This document shows positions 1 through 10,478 of a DNA stretch of 64,000 nucleotides, piece by piece. The stretch is from Inonotus obliquus (lineage: Eukaryota; Basidiomycota; Agaricomycetes; Hymenochaetales; Hymenochaetaceae), in contig JAJHTX010000001.1 of assembly GCA_032164295.1 (NCBI GenBank), forward strand, positions 3,100,001 to 3,164,000, read 5' to 3'. The notes below the pieces were generated by a model that was given only the letters and a program-made list of their open reading frames with translations, was not told the origin of the DNA and made no database searches. Position 1 is the stretch's first letter, and each line of letters starts with the position of its first letter. The translations under genes were made by a program, and so were the position numbers.

Positions 1-2146
1 AGAAACTGCAGAAGGATACGAAGGCCAAGATATACCTTTCCTCTGCTAAGCGTACCCCGGCATCAAACTCGGTAAGTAAGTCATCCTCGTGAAAAGCCCG
101 TGCCTCAGCCAGTCGGATTCGCCGTTGATTGAGTTGCTGCCTGCGAGATGCAATGTCATCACGCGCTTAACGCATGTATTGGGTTCAGATCCTCATCTCA
201 GGAAGGAAGTGTTACTTACCCAACTTTATCCGGTCATCAAGTACATTGCGCTGCTCTTGTAGACACTGAAGGCGGTACTCGCGTTCCGATGACTCTCGAC
301 GCTGACAACTGATTAAGTCGTATAACTCGGATTGGTCCTTGGAAAGACTTACAAGCATAGTACTGCACCCTTCTTCAATGAGTCGATCACAATTTTCCAC
401 AACCTCCTTCAATAAGTTCCGGGTATCCAACAGAGATGCTTGCAGAGAAACAAGTCTGCAGGACTTGTATGAGGATACGAGGAAGCAAGAGTCGAGAAAA
501 AACATACTTCACGAGTTCATTGAGATTCGCACTTTTCAGTTGACGACGGGATTTACGCTGACGACCACGATCACTGGAGAAAACTGATTTGGAAAGTGGC
601 TGTCTATGTGTAACTTCGGTGTCAGAGTTGTACGATAGTGACTCTGGTCTGTCCAGCGAGTTAGCTCCAAGCAGTGTGGAAGGAATATAGAACGGTCTGT
701 TCGAAGGAGAGTGTGTCAAGATGAGAGTATTGGCAGGAAGCTTCCAGGGATGTTCGATTAACTATCGTAGATAAGAATTAATCAATCCGTTCCACTCAAA
801 TTGTTGAACGCTCACGTCTTCTGGAAGTGGAACCAGATCAGAGAAGCGCACTTCCCACTCGCATAAGACTCTCCATTCGGTTCTGCCTCCGTTGTCATAG
901 TTCTCATCTTGCTCCGCTTTCGCTTTGCCCTTTCTATTTTCTCGGTTTTCTACAGGCCAAAGCACCCCTTTACCAACGCTCGCCCACAGCTGAATGGTAA
1001 CACATTCAGCAGAAAGATCCGTCCATCGCGCGAAGGTAGGCTCTTCCGGATCTAACACAAACTTTGGATTGGTCGAAGCCCTGTGAAATGGAGATATGAA
1101 GATGGGTACGTGAGATGAACTCGGGGAGACGATGGGAGGAGGTGTTAGAGGTGGAGACTGTGGAAAACTTGTCTTATGTGGGGAGCCGGACGACTTGGGA
1201 GCTGTGTCAGTGGTCACAGAGCTAAAAGACGGAATGGATGGAGACAGTGTACTTTGGCGTGAACTAATTGTCGGGACGTTTGATACGGATGCTATCCGTC
1301 GAGAGTAAGCGGTCGACGACGATGAAGGCTGAATGGAGTCTCTCAAGTCGATTGAACCATTGGATCGGCCTACTTGCGTAGGTTTTCCAATACGAGCCTG
1401 CGACTTCTGGTGGGGGATATCGGGGAACGGAGAAGTGGGAGAGTAACCGTCGTATTGAGGGAGGTCGATTGTCAGAAACGTCTCCACGAGTCGAGCCCAT
1501 ATAACCTCTTCAAGCTGCCTCTGCGAGCTCAACGTATCCGTCAACCAAGATGAGTAAACCGTGGGAGACGCCGCGTGCCAGGGCGGCGCAGAATCCTCGG
1601 GCAGTGAGGCCTCAGAAACAAAATGTTCCCTTTGCCGATTCTCGGGTGACCCTGAATGAGCCTGCCTCTTTGCCGAAGGACTTGGTGACTTCTTGCCTAC
1701 TGCATGAAAGCTGGCCTTTGAATTCTTCCGTTTGCGTAAGTTCTTACTGAAATCGTGGAGTGCTGCCGAGTCGAGCTCGTGGTCGGAATGGGCAACGCTC
1801 TTCAGAGTATGCGTCGATGCAGAAGAGATACGTCGCTTTCTCCGTTGCTCAAGGAGAATGTCAGCGTCGTCAGATGCCAGTACGGATCCGGCGCCAGATA
1901 CGAAAGGGGCGACAGATGATCTCTGCGTTAACGCCGACGCAAGAGAGTCTCGAGCTGGGAAAGGAGAAAGATTGCGCACTTGAATAGAGGTGATATGACG
2001 GAGGCAAGGCTATTCGCAGATTACGGTTCATCCACTTTTCTTTAGATGTAGAGCTATCTCACCTGCGTCGGTGATGAGTCAAGTATAACCTCGTCTCTTG
2101 AGCCATCCCATTCCAGGGTTCCTTCCACGTCGCCTATAGTTGCCAT
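1..2146 (-). CDS. Vps38/UVRAG/Atg14-type subunit of a Vps34 PI3-kinase complex, partial (3' end off window)
   Basis: Five exons on the minus strand: 2146-2063, 2009-816, 761-508, 455-220 and 165-<1. The four introns are 52-54 nt, with phase kept throughout. The start ATG at 2146 gives an N-terminus MATIGDVEG; the next exon continues RHITSIQVRNLSPFPARD, a pattern I associate with fungal UVRAG/Vps38 proteins. A long Ser/Pro-rich linker follows. Then comes a conserved block (WTDLSAECVTIQLWAS, then VLCEWEVRFSDLVPLPEDL and LPANTLILT), and then a coiled coil beginning around LLDTRNLLKEVVENCDRL and running into RRQQLNQRRIRLAEAR at the window edge. Family members bridge Vps34-Vps15-Vps30 in endosomal sorting (Vps38) or autophagy (Atg14). 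The visible part cannot separate these two, because the C-terminal membrane-binding region lies outside. The exon 4 acceptor is AAG rather than CAG/TAG and was chosen because it keeps the coiled-coil frame. Confidence 0.72.
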
Positions 2147-2435
2147 ACGCCGAATAAGTACGGTGGTTGTAAGACTTCGACCTGGTTTCTTCAAAAGCCT
2201 CTCCGCGCAAGGTTGGATAACGCTGTAATATCTAGAAGGAGCAGGGAATAATAGCCATGATTTGCAGAGCAGTGGTTGGCGGTGGAAGTAGTCGCAGTGG
2301 CTGTTACCGAACTAGGAAAGTAGTGTAAAATCTGTTGTTGAGATTCAAACAAATTCAAGCATCTTATTACTACTATTACCTTCTGCTCATACTTATCACT
2401 CCCTTGCTCGCTCAAACATACCCCGACGAGTATCT

Positions 2436-4129
2436 ATGCCGCCGAAAAATGCTCCCGGAACTGTGTCACAGCAGCATACCCGCAAGCCGACTGCGATCAG
2501 CAATCTCGCTGATCACAAGGGTAAAACCAAGGAGAAAGACATGGAACCAGAGAAGACTACTACAACCAAGAAGATTAATGACAGCGAGATTATGCCACCA
2601 CCCCCACCTCCGCCTTCAAAACCAGACATTCTTCTCGAACCAGAATTGGGAGCGTTGGAAGAGAGCTTGAAGGTGCGGCATACTATTTTCCGGCCACGAA
2701 ACATGCAACTCATTGCTTGTTGAACAGACAATAACCATTACAACGGCCCAGATATTCAGATTCTATGCAGACGCAAAAAGACTGTGCGAATGGTGTCATT
2801 TAGCAATGTATCAGTACCCTAACTTTCAGCCGTAGGGGCCTTCAGACACGCGCACCTCGTCCTCCACGCTCCATGACTCATGATCTTGAACGGGAGCTTG
2901 GAAGATATGATCAGATCTGTGACACTATTGACGCTCATCTTGTAATTCGAGTACCTCGCTTCCAGTATCAAGCTACTTACTCATTCGCAGACCCGTGCAA
3001 TCGCCATCCTACAAAGGGATCTCACGAGAGAGGAAAACCGAATTCGCGAGGAAGAGGCAGAGAAGGCGAGAGCTAAGGCCAAAGCGGCTCTGGAAACAAA
3101 TGCGGGCGTGGAACTGAGCAACGCTCCGGAGCCCTCGAGTGAAGCAACAGAAAAACAACGACAGTCTACGCCTTTTGGTCCAATTTCAGGAACTGGGAAG
3201 GTTCCACTTAGACGACCGTCAAAAATCTCACTCTCAACACTACATCGAAACCCTTTCCCAATGAAATTAGACCTTTCGTCTGCTTCACTGCGCCTTGGAT
3301 CGGATGAAGGTCTAAACATATCCGCACTGGACAACTTGAATGATTTATCGGCATTAGGCTCGATGGGTGTTGATAGTATCTCTGGGCTGGCGTCACCAGG
3401 TAGGCATTTTACCTTGTACCCGGTTATCTTGTACACTCACCAAAAGTGCAAGTCACACTTGCTCCGAAATCAGCACGCCCTATGGCACCCGGAGAGCTTC
3501 CGCCTGAAGTTCTGGCTGCGTTGGCATCCGCTTCAGGTGTTGGAAGCCAGAACATGCAATTGCCAGACCCAAGCCAGCATGTCGACATCGATTTAACGAT
3601 AGAGGATGATTTGGCGATACCTGCAAACATGAGACTGCTGAATTCCGGAAACTCTGCGGATAAGCCGATAGAGCTCGATTTTGACGTTCAGATGTCTGAC
3701 ATATTTGGAGAGCAGCGGGCTGACGGAGCGCAACAATCAGGAGCACCCACAGACGCCGACATGGAGAAGCTATTTGGTCCAGAAGCAGGTGGAGTTTCGA
3801 GCGCAACAGATGCGGGCAACGCTACGTCAGGCATGGACATGAACTTGTTGTTATCATCAGAGAATCATGGTAACGATGACGCTATTTTCGCATCATTGAA
3901 CCCCAAGAACGACAGGTCAGGAGAAGTCATTTTAAACTCACAAGGAACCGGCGACGGGGCAAACGGTGGAAATGGAGACAATGTCGGATTTGACTATTCT
4001 TTGTTCTTCAATGAGAACCAGCAACACATCGATATGATGCAGTTTCTTGCTATGAATAATACAGGGACGGCCGCTGAAACACAGGGTACTGCAGGGGGCT
4101 CGCCCTCTGTCGCTCCAGGAATTACGTAG
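2436..4129 (+). CDS. acidic, low-complexity protein with a short coiled-coil segment; function not recognised
   Basis: Proposed exons 2436-2672, 2728-2792, 2836-2941, 2991-3399 and 3447-4129 give 499 aa. The N-terminus is Lys/Thr/Pro-rich with a run of seven prolines. The middle, beginning MTHDLERELGRYDQICDTID and followed by ILQRDLTREENRIREEEAEK, is predicted helical and charged. The C-terminal 200 residues are acidic and Asn/Gly/Asp-rich (VDIDLTIEDDLAIP, PIELDFDVQMSDIFGE), resembling transcription activators or co-activators. The helical middle followed by an acidic tail reminded me of fungal Mediator tail subunits, but I cannot establish that. Intron 2 (43 nt) is unusually short and is the least certain join. 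The gene is divergent from the Vps38-like gene, whose start lies 289 bp away, so they probably share a promoter region. Confidence 0.6.
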
Positions 4130-4341
4130 CGACATGGTTTTTTGAGGAGCTTCAATATAGGATTAGAGTTTGATATTTTGTTATTTTGTGACAGAAATCA
4201 CGAGACTCGTGACGCACGCGTTTCGGCATGTTTGAAAAAGGTTTAAAGTCTCTCGCCAGTACACATGCAGTGCAACTGTTAAGATAGGTACCAAGCGTCA
4301 CTTTCCTTCCTTCCATCACGCCGCTACTCAGGAAGGCCACT

Positions 4342-6556
4342 ATGGTACCTGATGGCGGCAGTAGTCTCTCTAGGACCTCATCTCTAGTGGTCAGCTCACC
4401 TACAAAGAGCGGGGTCCCTGGGAAAAGAATCGGAAAGCCTATTGATATTGTACCAGGTAGCAAGGAAAAACGTGGAAGAAAGACGTGGTACGCCATGAGA
4501 AGAGTTTATACGTCGAGTTAACCGGCTTACTTCTTTGGAAGTCTGTACAAAGGCGAAATTATTGACTTGTCCTCGGGGTCAGACGGAAAGGATACGGAAG
4601 AGAACCTCGAATCACCGTATTTCTGTCAATATTTATGTCCTTGTTCTTTGTGCTCACTTGATGCTGACCTGACCAGGATCGAGATACCGCTCGTTAGCTC
4701 CGATCCAATCCCAAGTTCTCCAAGTTCTCCGACGAAGCTAACGAATGCGATCAAACTACCGAGGACAACTATCAGAGTGGATGAAAATGAGGATGACTCT
4801 GACGTACAGCCACACTAGTAAGGGATAGCATGTAGATACAAACAAATACTCATGTTCCAAGTAAAGCCTTCCGAAAGCCGGCAGGTCTCGTCGAACTGTC
4901 GTCTCGGACTCTGAAGATGAAACGGGGGGTCATAATGAATCTGAAATCGGGAACTTTGCCGAACGCACCGGAGAAGTCGATAATGGATCAACATTAGTTT
5001 TCAGTGATCCGTCGTCCTCACGTAGTCCTATTCCTCGCGATCCCGATTCTCCAATGAAGCCAAAGGAAAGGATACAAAGGCCCGCTGCCGTTCATCTCAA
5101 GGGTACACCAAGCGCTCAGACAAGATTGCCGGATTTCTTTCAGGGCAGTCGAAGGTCAAAGGGAGACAAGGATTCCGATGAAGCACCCGGTTCCGGTGCG
5201 ACAGGAGTGTCATCTTCGACTGGTACTGCACCGACGGCGCCGGCGCCTATTAAGCCCACCTTTAAACGCAGGACCAAGAAGGTGCTGGAGCAGGAGAAGC
5301 AAGCCCACTTGGCCACATATGCGCAGGCTTTGTTCAACGAGCTCAATGAGTCCGTCTTCAGAGGCCGACTGCCAAAGGATACCCCGCTGGTATGGAACAA
5401 GAGACTCTTGGCTACGGCTGGCAGGGCGAAGTGGCACAGGTCGTATTTATAACATGTTTCCCGACATTAGTCTCTCGACTCTAACTATGGATAAATTAGG
5501 GACAGTAAAGGCTCAGTGACAACAAGTATCGAACTCGCCACCAAAGTATTGGACTGTGAAGGTACATTATCTGGTATTTTTTGCTAGTCTTCGCCCGATG
5601 TGATCGCAATTGCTTCAGAGCGCATAAGGAATACACTTTCGCATGAAATGTGTCACCTTGCTTGCTGGGTCATCAACTGTAATCCGAAGGAGAATCATGG
5701 CGGAGTATGGCGAGGCTGGTGTGTGGATCTTCCTTCTTTTCGCACTCTTCTCATCTGCTGATAGCTTTCGCGACCGTAGGGTGGAAGAAGTCATGGGAAA
5801 GAGACCCGATATTGTCATCACTGTAAGCAACGCTGTTTATTTCACAGAGTTATTTGTTTACAAGCAAGCATACAGACAAAGCACTCCTATGATATTCAGT
5901 ACAAATACGAATGGCAATGTCAAACGCCCACTTGCAAGAGAATGTGAGCGGAAACTTGATTGCTTAAAGCAACATACTTATCCTCCATCTTTCGATAAGC
6001 TACGGCCGTTTCAGTAAATCCATAGATCCAGGAAAGAGTAGTATGTTATTCCCGTTCCTCATGCTAGCTCTTCCACTAACTCAATCATGCTATAGTTTGT
6101 GGCGCCTGCAAAACGGGAGAGCTTAAACCGCTATTTCAGAAGCGGACGAGGACGACGAAGGCGATTAGTAAACTGGCAGCGACTAAAACACAAGGTATAT
6201 CCCATCTCCATCACTCCTTTCATCCAAACTTAAGTCATGCCAATGCGCCTGTAGATTCACCAGTTTCAGGATCACCTCGTCGGGCTGAGCCTACGGCGAC
6301 CACGCCTTTACGTCTCAAGACAGTTCTAGACGACAGCGTGATCTTCATTGTATCGGATTCCAACTCGGATCGCGAGTCGCCGTCTGACGCGGACACGGAT
6401 CTCGTCGCAGAAACAAAGATCAATGCTCCAGTAGCTTTGCGACCTGACGGTCCTCGAGATGATGCTAGGAAGCGTGAAGTCCAGAATGACACGAGTGTGA
6501 TCAATGTCCACAAGCTTATTACACACATGTCTATCATTGACCTCACCGATGATTGA
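4342..6556 (+). CDS. SprT-like zinc metalloprotease of the GCNA type
   Basis: Eleven exons (4342-4484, 4542-4616, 4677-4817, 4867-5439, 5500-5561, 5619-5718, 5780-5822, 5876-5943, 6000-6040, 6096-6194, 6264-6556) encode 545 aa. The N-terminal ~270 residues are disordered, rich in Ser/Asp/Pro, as in GCNA. The SprT core starts at AHLATYAQALFNELNESVFR. It contains the metal site HEMCH (HExxH) in RIRNTLSHEMCHLACWVI and then HGGVWRGW, a probable third zinc ligand region. A zinc ribbon follows, with CQTPTC and CGAC as the cysteine pairs. The C-terminal tail is acidic and ends IIDLTDD, which looks like a SUMO-interacting or acidic motif. Proteins of this type cleave DNA-protein crosslinks in the nucleus. 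The first exon and its GTGGTA donor are less certain than the catalytic core. Confidence 0.82.
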
Positions 6557-7648
6557 GCCGCGAGATACTGACGTACGCGGCAAATTCTTGTGCCTTTCAC
6601 TGTACCCCAAGGGACAGTTTAGTCTCGCTTGTATCAACTCGAAGAAGATTTTATATTTTTTCACAACTCTTGTATATGTGCTTTGCGCCGTGCTGTCTTA
6701 TTTCCTTGGGCTAATCATTGCTATACACAATTTATTTAATCATGTAGACCTGTTGTTGTATATATGAGCTGCGCCATGTGTTTGCTATACATACGCGTTG
6801 GGCCCATCTCTGCCCATCTCCATCCTCTAAGGAAATAATCGTTTGGTTATGTTAGACTACCAGGAACTGTCGCGAAGTGGATATCGATAGGCGTACCGAT
6901 ATCAGCTCTGCGACAGTTCCTGGTAGACCCTGGGGTCTGCAGGTTGCTTGAGTGAGGATGTAAGTGCTTGTACATGCTGAAAAGGTAGAAATGCAAATAA
7001 GCAACTCCTAGGGGTCAATGAGAAGGGATAAAATGCGCCCGCGTTTACATTGTGGCAACAATATGATGGAGGCTTGTAAAGATCAAAAGAGTACCACGAC
7101 CGAAAGCAAAGGCAGATCTTTGATGTCAGTCGTCTCGCCTGGGTCGTGATCACCTTGTCTGGACTCGATCCGCTCTTCCAAGGTATGGCCACACTGCAAC
7201 GGATGCAAAGGAACCTGTCGCCGCTCAAGGTCGTCTAGAAAATTCGCTACGGAAAATTCGCTACGTTACCAAGTGTGCACATCCCAACGCAAATGCCACG
7301 GTTTGCGGTGAAATTCAGAAGTATACAGGATCGGAACGGAAAAGTGAGGAGGGAGTCGCGAGCTTTTTCTATATATTATCGCTTCGGTTGGGACTCATTC
7401 ATGTTTCTGTCCTCAGTATCCCAACGAGGTGCTGGACGTGCGGTCTGCGTGGTAGTCGAGGTCCAGGACTGTTGGGCGACGGCGTACACGACCTGTCCGG
7501 ACAGGTAAGTAAGTGAGTCCCTCTTCTGCGGGTTAGGTATTCCTGCGCTGATTTGTCACAGTCAAGGGTCCATCCCTCTTCCGACAAGATCATTCTGCTG
7601 TTTAAGGTATTACTCTCCTACACTAGGATCAACCTCAAAAAAAACGCC
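6557..7648. other. intergenic stretch between the SprT-like gene and the tRNA; no confident gene
   Basis: About 1.1 kb. It contains the inverted repeat at 6857-6926 and a 14-bp direct tandem at 7238-7265 (gaaaattcgctacg twice). A possible short spliced frame begins at the ATG at 7293 (MPRFAVKFRSIQDRNGK, then a GTGAGG donor), but its second exon stops within 12 codons in the obvious frame and I recognise no family. The part near 6630-6780 is AT-rich and probably 3' UTR of the upstream gene. Confidence 0.5.
6857..6926. repeat. 70-bp near-palindromic hairpin with two stacked stems
   Basis: The outer arms are perfect 17-bp inverted copies (ctaccaggaactgtcgc at 6857-6873, gcgacagttcctggtag at 6910-6926). 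The inner arms are a perfect 7-bp pair (gatatcg at 6880-6886, cgatatc at 6897-6903). They are separated by symmetric 6-nt internal loops and a 10-nt terminal loop. This is far beyond chance for intergenic DNA. It could be a small-RNA precursor, a terminator-like fold or the remnant of a tiny inverted-repeat element; the sequence does not decide. Confidence 0.8.
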
Positions 7649-7741
7649 GCCCGCGTAGCTCAATCGGATAGAGCGTCAGACTCTTATGAGTTATCCAGCG
7701 GGTGTATCTGAAGGCTGCGAGTTCGACCCTCGCCGTGGGCT
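7649..7741 (+). tRNA. tRNA-Lys: tRNA-Lys(CTT) with a 19-nt intron
   Basis: Acceptor GCCCGCG pairs with CGTGGGC (one G-T wobble). The D arm is GCTC...GAGC and the anticodon stem is TCAGA/TCTGA. The loop reads C-T-CTT-A with the intron (7687-7705) after position 37. The T arm is GCGAG-TTCGACC-CTCGC, followed by a discriminator T. CTT anticodon decodes AAG. The intron sits at the canonical site. CCA is not encoded. Confidence 0.93.
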
Positions 7742-7927
7742 AGTAAGTTCTTTTCGCAATTAGCGATAATCTTTTTGTTTTTACACCAATCGAATTGAAA
7801 TACAACGCGCGGTGGCATTTGGTAGGAATAGGCAACAAAAGTACGTTGACGAAGTTTAAAAGAACGAATAAGTTAGACCAATTGTAACGTTTGCGTCTGA
7901 AGTTACTAAAGTATGACGTCCCCAACA

Positions 7928-9983
7928 TCATGAGTTATACCTTGACACCCTCAACGGAAGAGCAGGACCGCGCTCGTATCTATCTCTCACGTAAGGGCGA
8001 GTGACGACCGTGTTATACATTCCGATATAGACGGCGCGTTCGAAGTCGAGGTGCGGTATGAGAGCTGCGAGGAAAACTTTCATTTCGAGGAGGGAAAAGC
8101 GCCAGCCAATGCATGCGTGTGGACCGAAGGTGAAAGACATTAGGTTTGCTAGTCCTGGTTGTTTGGAGGCGGTTGTAGGTAGGTTGAACCATCGGTCGGG
8201 CCTGCAATTCGGGATTAGTCTTTGTTTTGTCGTAGATTAGAGGGTTGACAGGTGTGTATGGCTGACCTGAAAACCTCCGAGTCCTTCCCCCATATGTCCT
8301 TATTAGAGTTCAAACCTTCAATAGGGATGTGGACATAGCTTCCCTCACGAATGTGGACCTCCCTTACAGCCGAACCATTACGAAGTACAATTGGCTCACT
8401 GAGAGGAATCATCTCGTCTTTCATCGCGACGCGTATCGTTCCGTGGACTGGTGGAGAAAGTCGAAGTGTTTCACGGACTACAGCGTCCAAGAAGGGTAAA
8501 TTGTCCAAAGCATCGATGTATTCTGCATTTTTGGAAGATGAGTCTACGTGGCACGTTGCTAGTTCATCTCGTAGTTGACTTTGATATTTGGGATTGAATG
8601 CGAGGTGGTAGAGTGCCCAGGAAATGGCAAGTGATGTCGTATCTGAGCCAGCGAACTACAACGAACAAGGGTTAGTCAAATAGATGCATCTCAAAGAGGA
8701 ACTGACCAGGAATGTTGAGATTTGGTCAAGCAACTCCGAATCAGATAGTCGAATCGAAGGGTTCTCGGAAAGGTTCGCTCTAACTGGAGATGTGGACGGT
8801 CAGTCAGATCACATATACGTCATCGAATAGAACTTACTTAATAGCGAAAGAATATCCTTATCCCAGATATCCTTCGTAGTAGTTATTTCCGCCATAATTG
8901 CTTGTCTCTTACTCTTTACAATCTCCTCTCCTTTGCTTCTGACAATCTTCAACGCAGCGTCTCGTTGCCTGATACCTTTGTCTGGAAGAACTTTCTCAAG
9001 AATGGGAAAGAACAGCTCAGCAAGTCGCTTAAAGCTCGAGCCTGTCTCTAATGAGAGAAACAACGAGCGGTAGGCGACGTAAATCTCTTCTGTTTCAGTT
9101 TCGAGCGCTCGGAAAGGATAGTCAAATCCTGCTAGTCCGATAACATCAAGAGTTGCGCGTGATGTCCAGTGGGCGATATCAATGAGCACGCCGTCCTTTC
9201 TAGGCTTATTTTCTTGAACCTCGGTGCCATGCTTAGCGTTTGAGACTCGAGCCTCATCCCAAGGATTCGCAATGTCGTCCCATTCTGTCTCCACACCATC
9301 ATCCACAATAGTTAGCCACTTGTCTCTCAGCTCTTCGGCCTGAAGCTCGGTTAGCATCAAAACAAGGTTATTGTAAGGAAGAAAGACCTTCTGCAGCATG
9401 ATCGGAGCAAGGTTCCTTAGAGCATGAGAAGTGAATGCTGGAGCCATGATTCTACGTTGTATCTTGTGTTTCTCGCCTTCCATTGCGAAAACGCCTTCGA
9501 GACAATTTAATAGAGCTCTTGTAACGGGTTGTACACATACCCTGGCCCAACAGCCGTGAGAGATATCTACGTGTCTGCCATGGCTTCTCGAATGTCGGTG
9601 AATTCAGTACGTGGGATACAGCACGAAGATCGAACGTCAACAGGCGATAATCGTGCTGTTGGATAAAGTCAGAACACAGAATGAGAAAGAACGAACGAAA
9701 GACGAACCGCTCCAAACCCATGATATCGAAGTGTCTTACCGTACCGTTTAACCCAGTCCAAGTAAACGGTAGGAGTCACCTCGGGATGCATGGCTTCTTG
9801 GAAATGCGAAGTTAGCCGAGGGGCATTGGGGCCAGGTAGATGCCTGAGAGGATCAAAAGGCGGGGCGATCAAGTACAGGTTTATGATCCACCAAAGGCCT
9901 CGTAGGGCTTGCACAAGCACGAAAAGCCCGATGGCCTTCAATCCATATCCAAGCACGATATACAGGACCTCGACAGCGTCCAT
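7928..9983 (-). CDS. cytochrome P450 monooxygenase
   Basis: Six exons on the minus strand: 9983-9708, 9655-9541, 9494-8838, 8783-8707, 8655-8267 and 8201-7928, giving 595 aa. An N-terminal hydrophobic segment (VLYIVLGYGLKAIGLFVLVQ) anchors it in the ER membrane, followed by the proline-containing hinge LPGPNAP. The oxygen-binding I-helix reads AGSDTTS, the K-helix ExxR is ETLR in VVRETLRLSPPV, and RPDRWF matches the PERF-region motif. The heme loop is FTFGPHACIG, with the cysteine as the iron ligand; the usual Arg two before it is His, as in several basidiomycete P450 families. The exon joins keep the frame. The substrate cannot be inferred, and no biosynthetic cluster surrounds it, so it may be a catabolic or detoxifying enzyme. 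It is divergent from the acetyl-CoA transporter. Confidence 0.93.
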
Positions 9984-10478
9984 TGGTACACAGCAGCGGC
10001 TGGGAGGAAAGACGTCCTAGAGGTTGATGAATGGAGTGAGAGAGGCGCAGAAGAAGGTTGCTGTAAGCCGTCCATGTTATATACATAGGTCCTGATGAAT
10101 GTCCAAGCTGAAATGTAGTCGGCAACTTTGTCTTTTTCGGGCGATGCGTTTGTTCCTCTTTTGGACATCGAGCGTCGTAAGAAACTGGGAACGGGAAAGT
10201 ATTGCGCAATCTCATTTCAGCTACCGAGTCGTCCTTCACAGACAATGCTCGATTTTCTTCAATGCGAACATAATATTCGAATATAGAAAGCAATCGCTGC
10301 CTTAGTGGTACAATGAGGCGAAAGGGAGTGAGCCGTGTGATTGGACGTGGACGATCAGCAACACAACAGATCTCGACTTTCCTAAAACGCGTAGGACACG
10401 TACACACTACGCGAATGTCTTCTAGCCGCCGTACGTAGGCGACAACAGTCTCCCCATATCCTCGTCTTGTTGCCGCTC
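9984..10478. promoter_or_regulatory. divergent promoter region between the P450 and the acetyl-CoA transporter
   Basis: The 495 bp between two outward-pointing start codons must hold both promoters. I see no reliable TATA box or binding site; the transporter side (about 10441-10478) is pyrimidine-rich, as is common before fungal starts. Confidence 0.45.

Noticed and set aside
6902..7228. 108-codon minus-strand frame as a gene
   Set aside because: It overlaps one arm of the hairpin, has no family resemblance, and shows no splice sites or start context of note.
7293..7620. Small spliced gene starting MPRFAVKFRSIQDRNGK
   Set aside because: The GTGAGG...CAG join leads to a stop after a few codons and no other join gives a recognisable protein.
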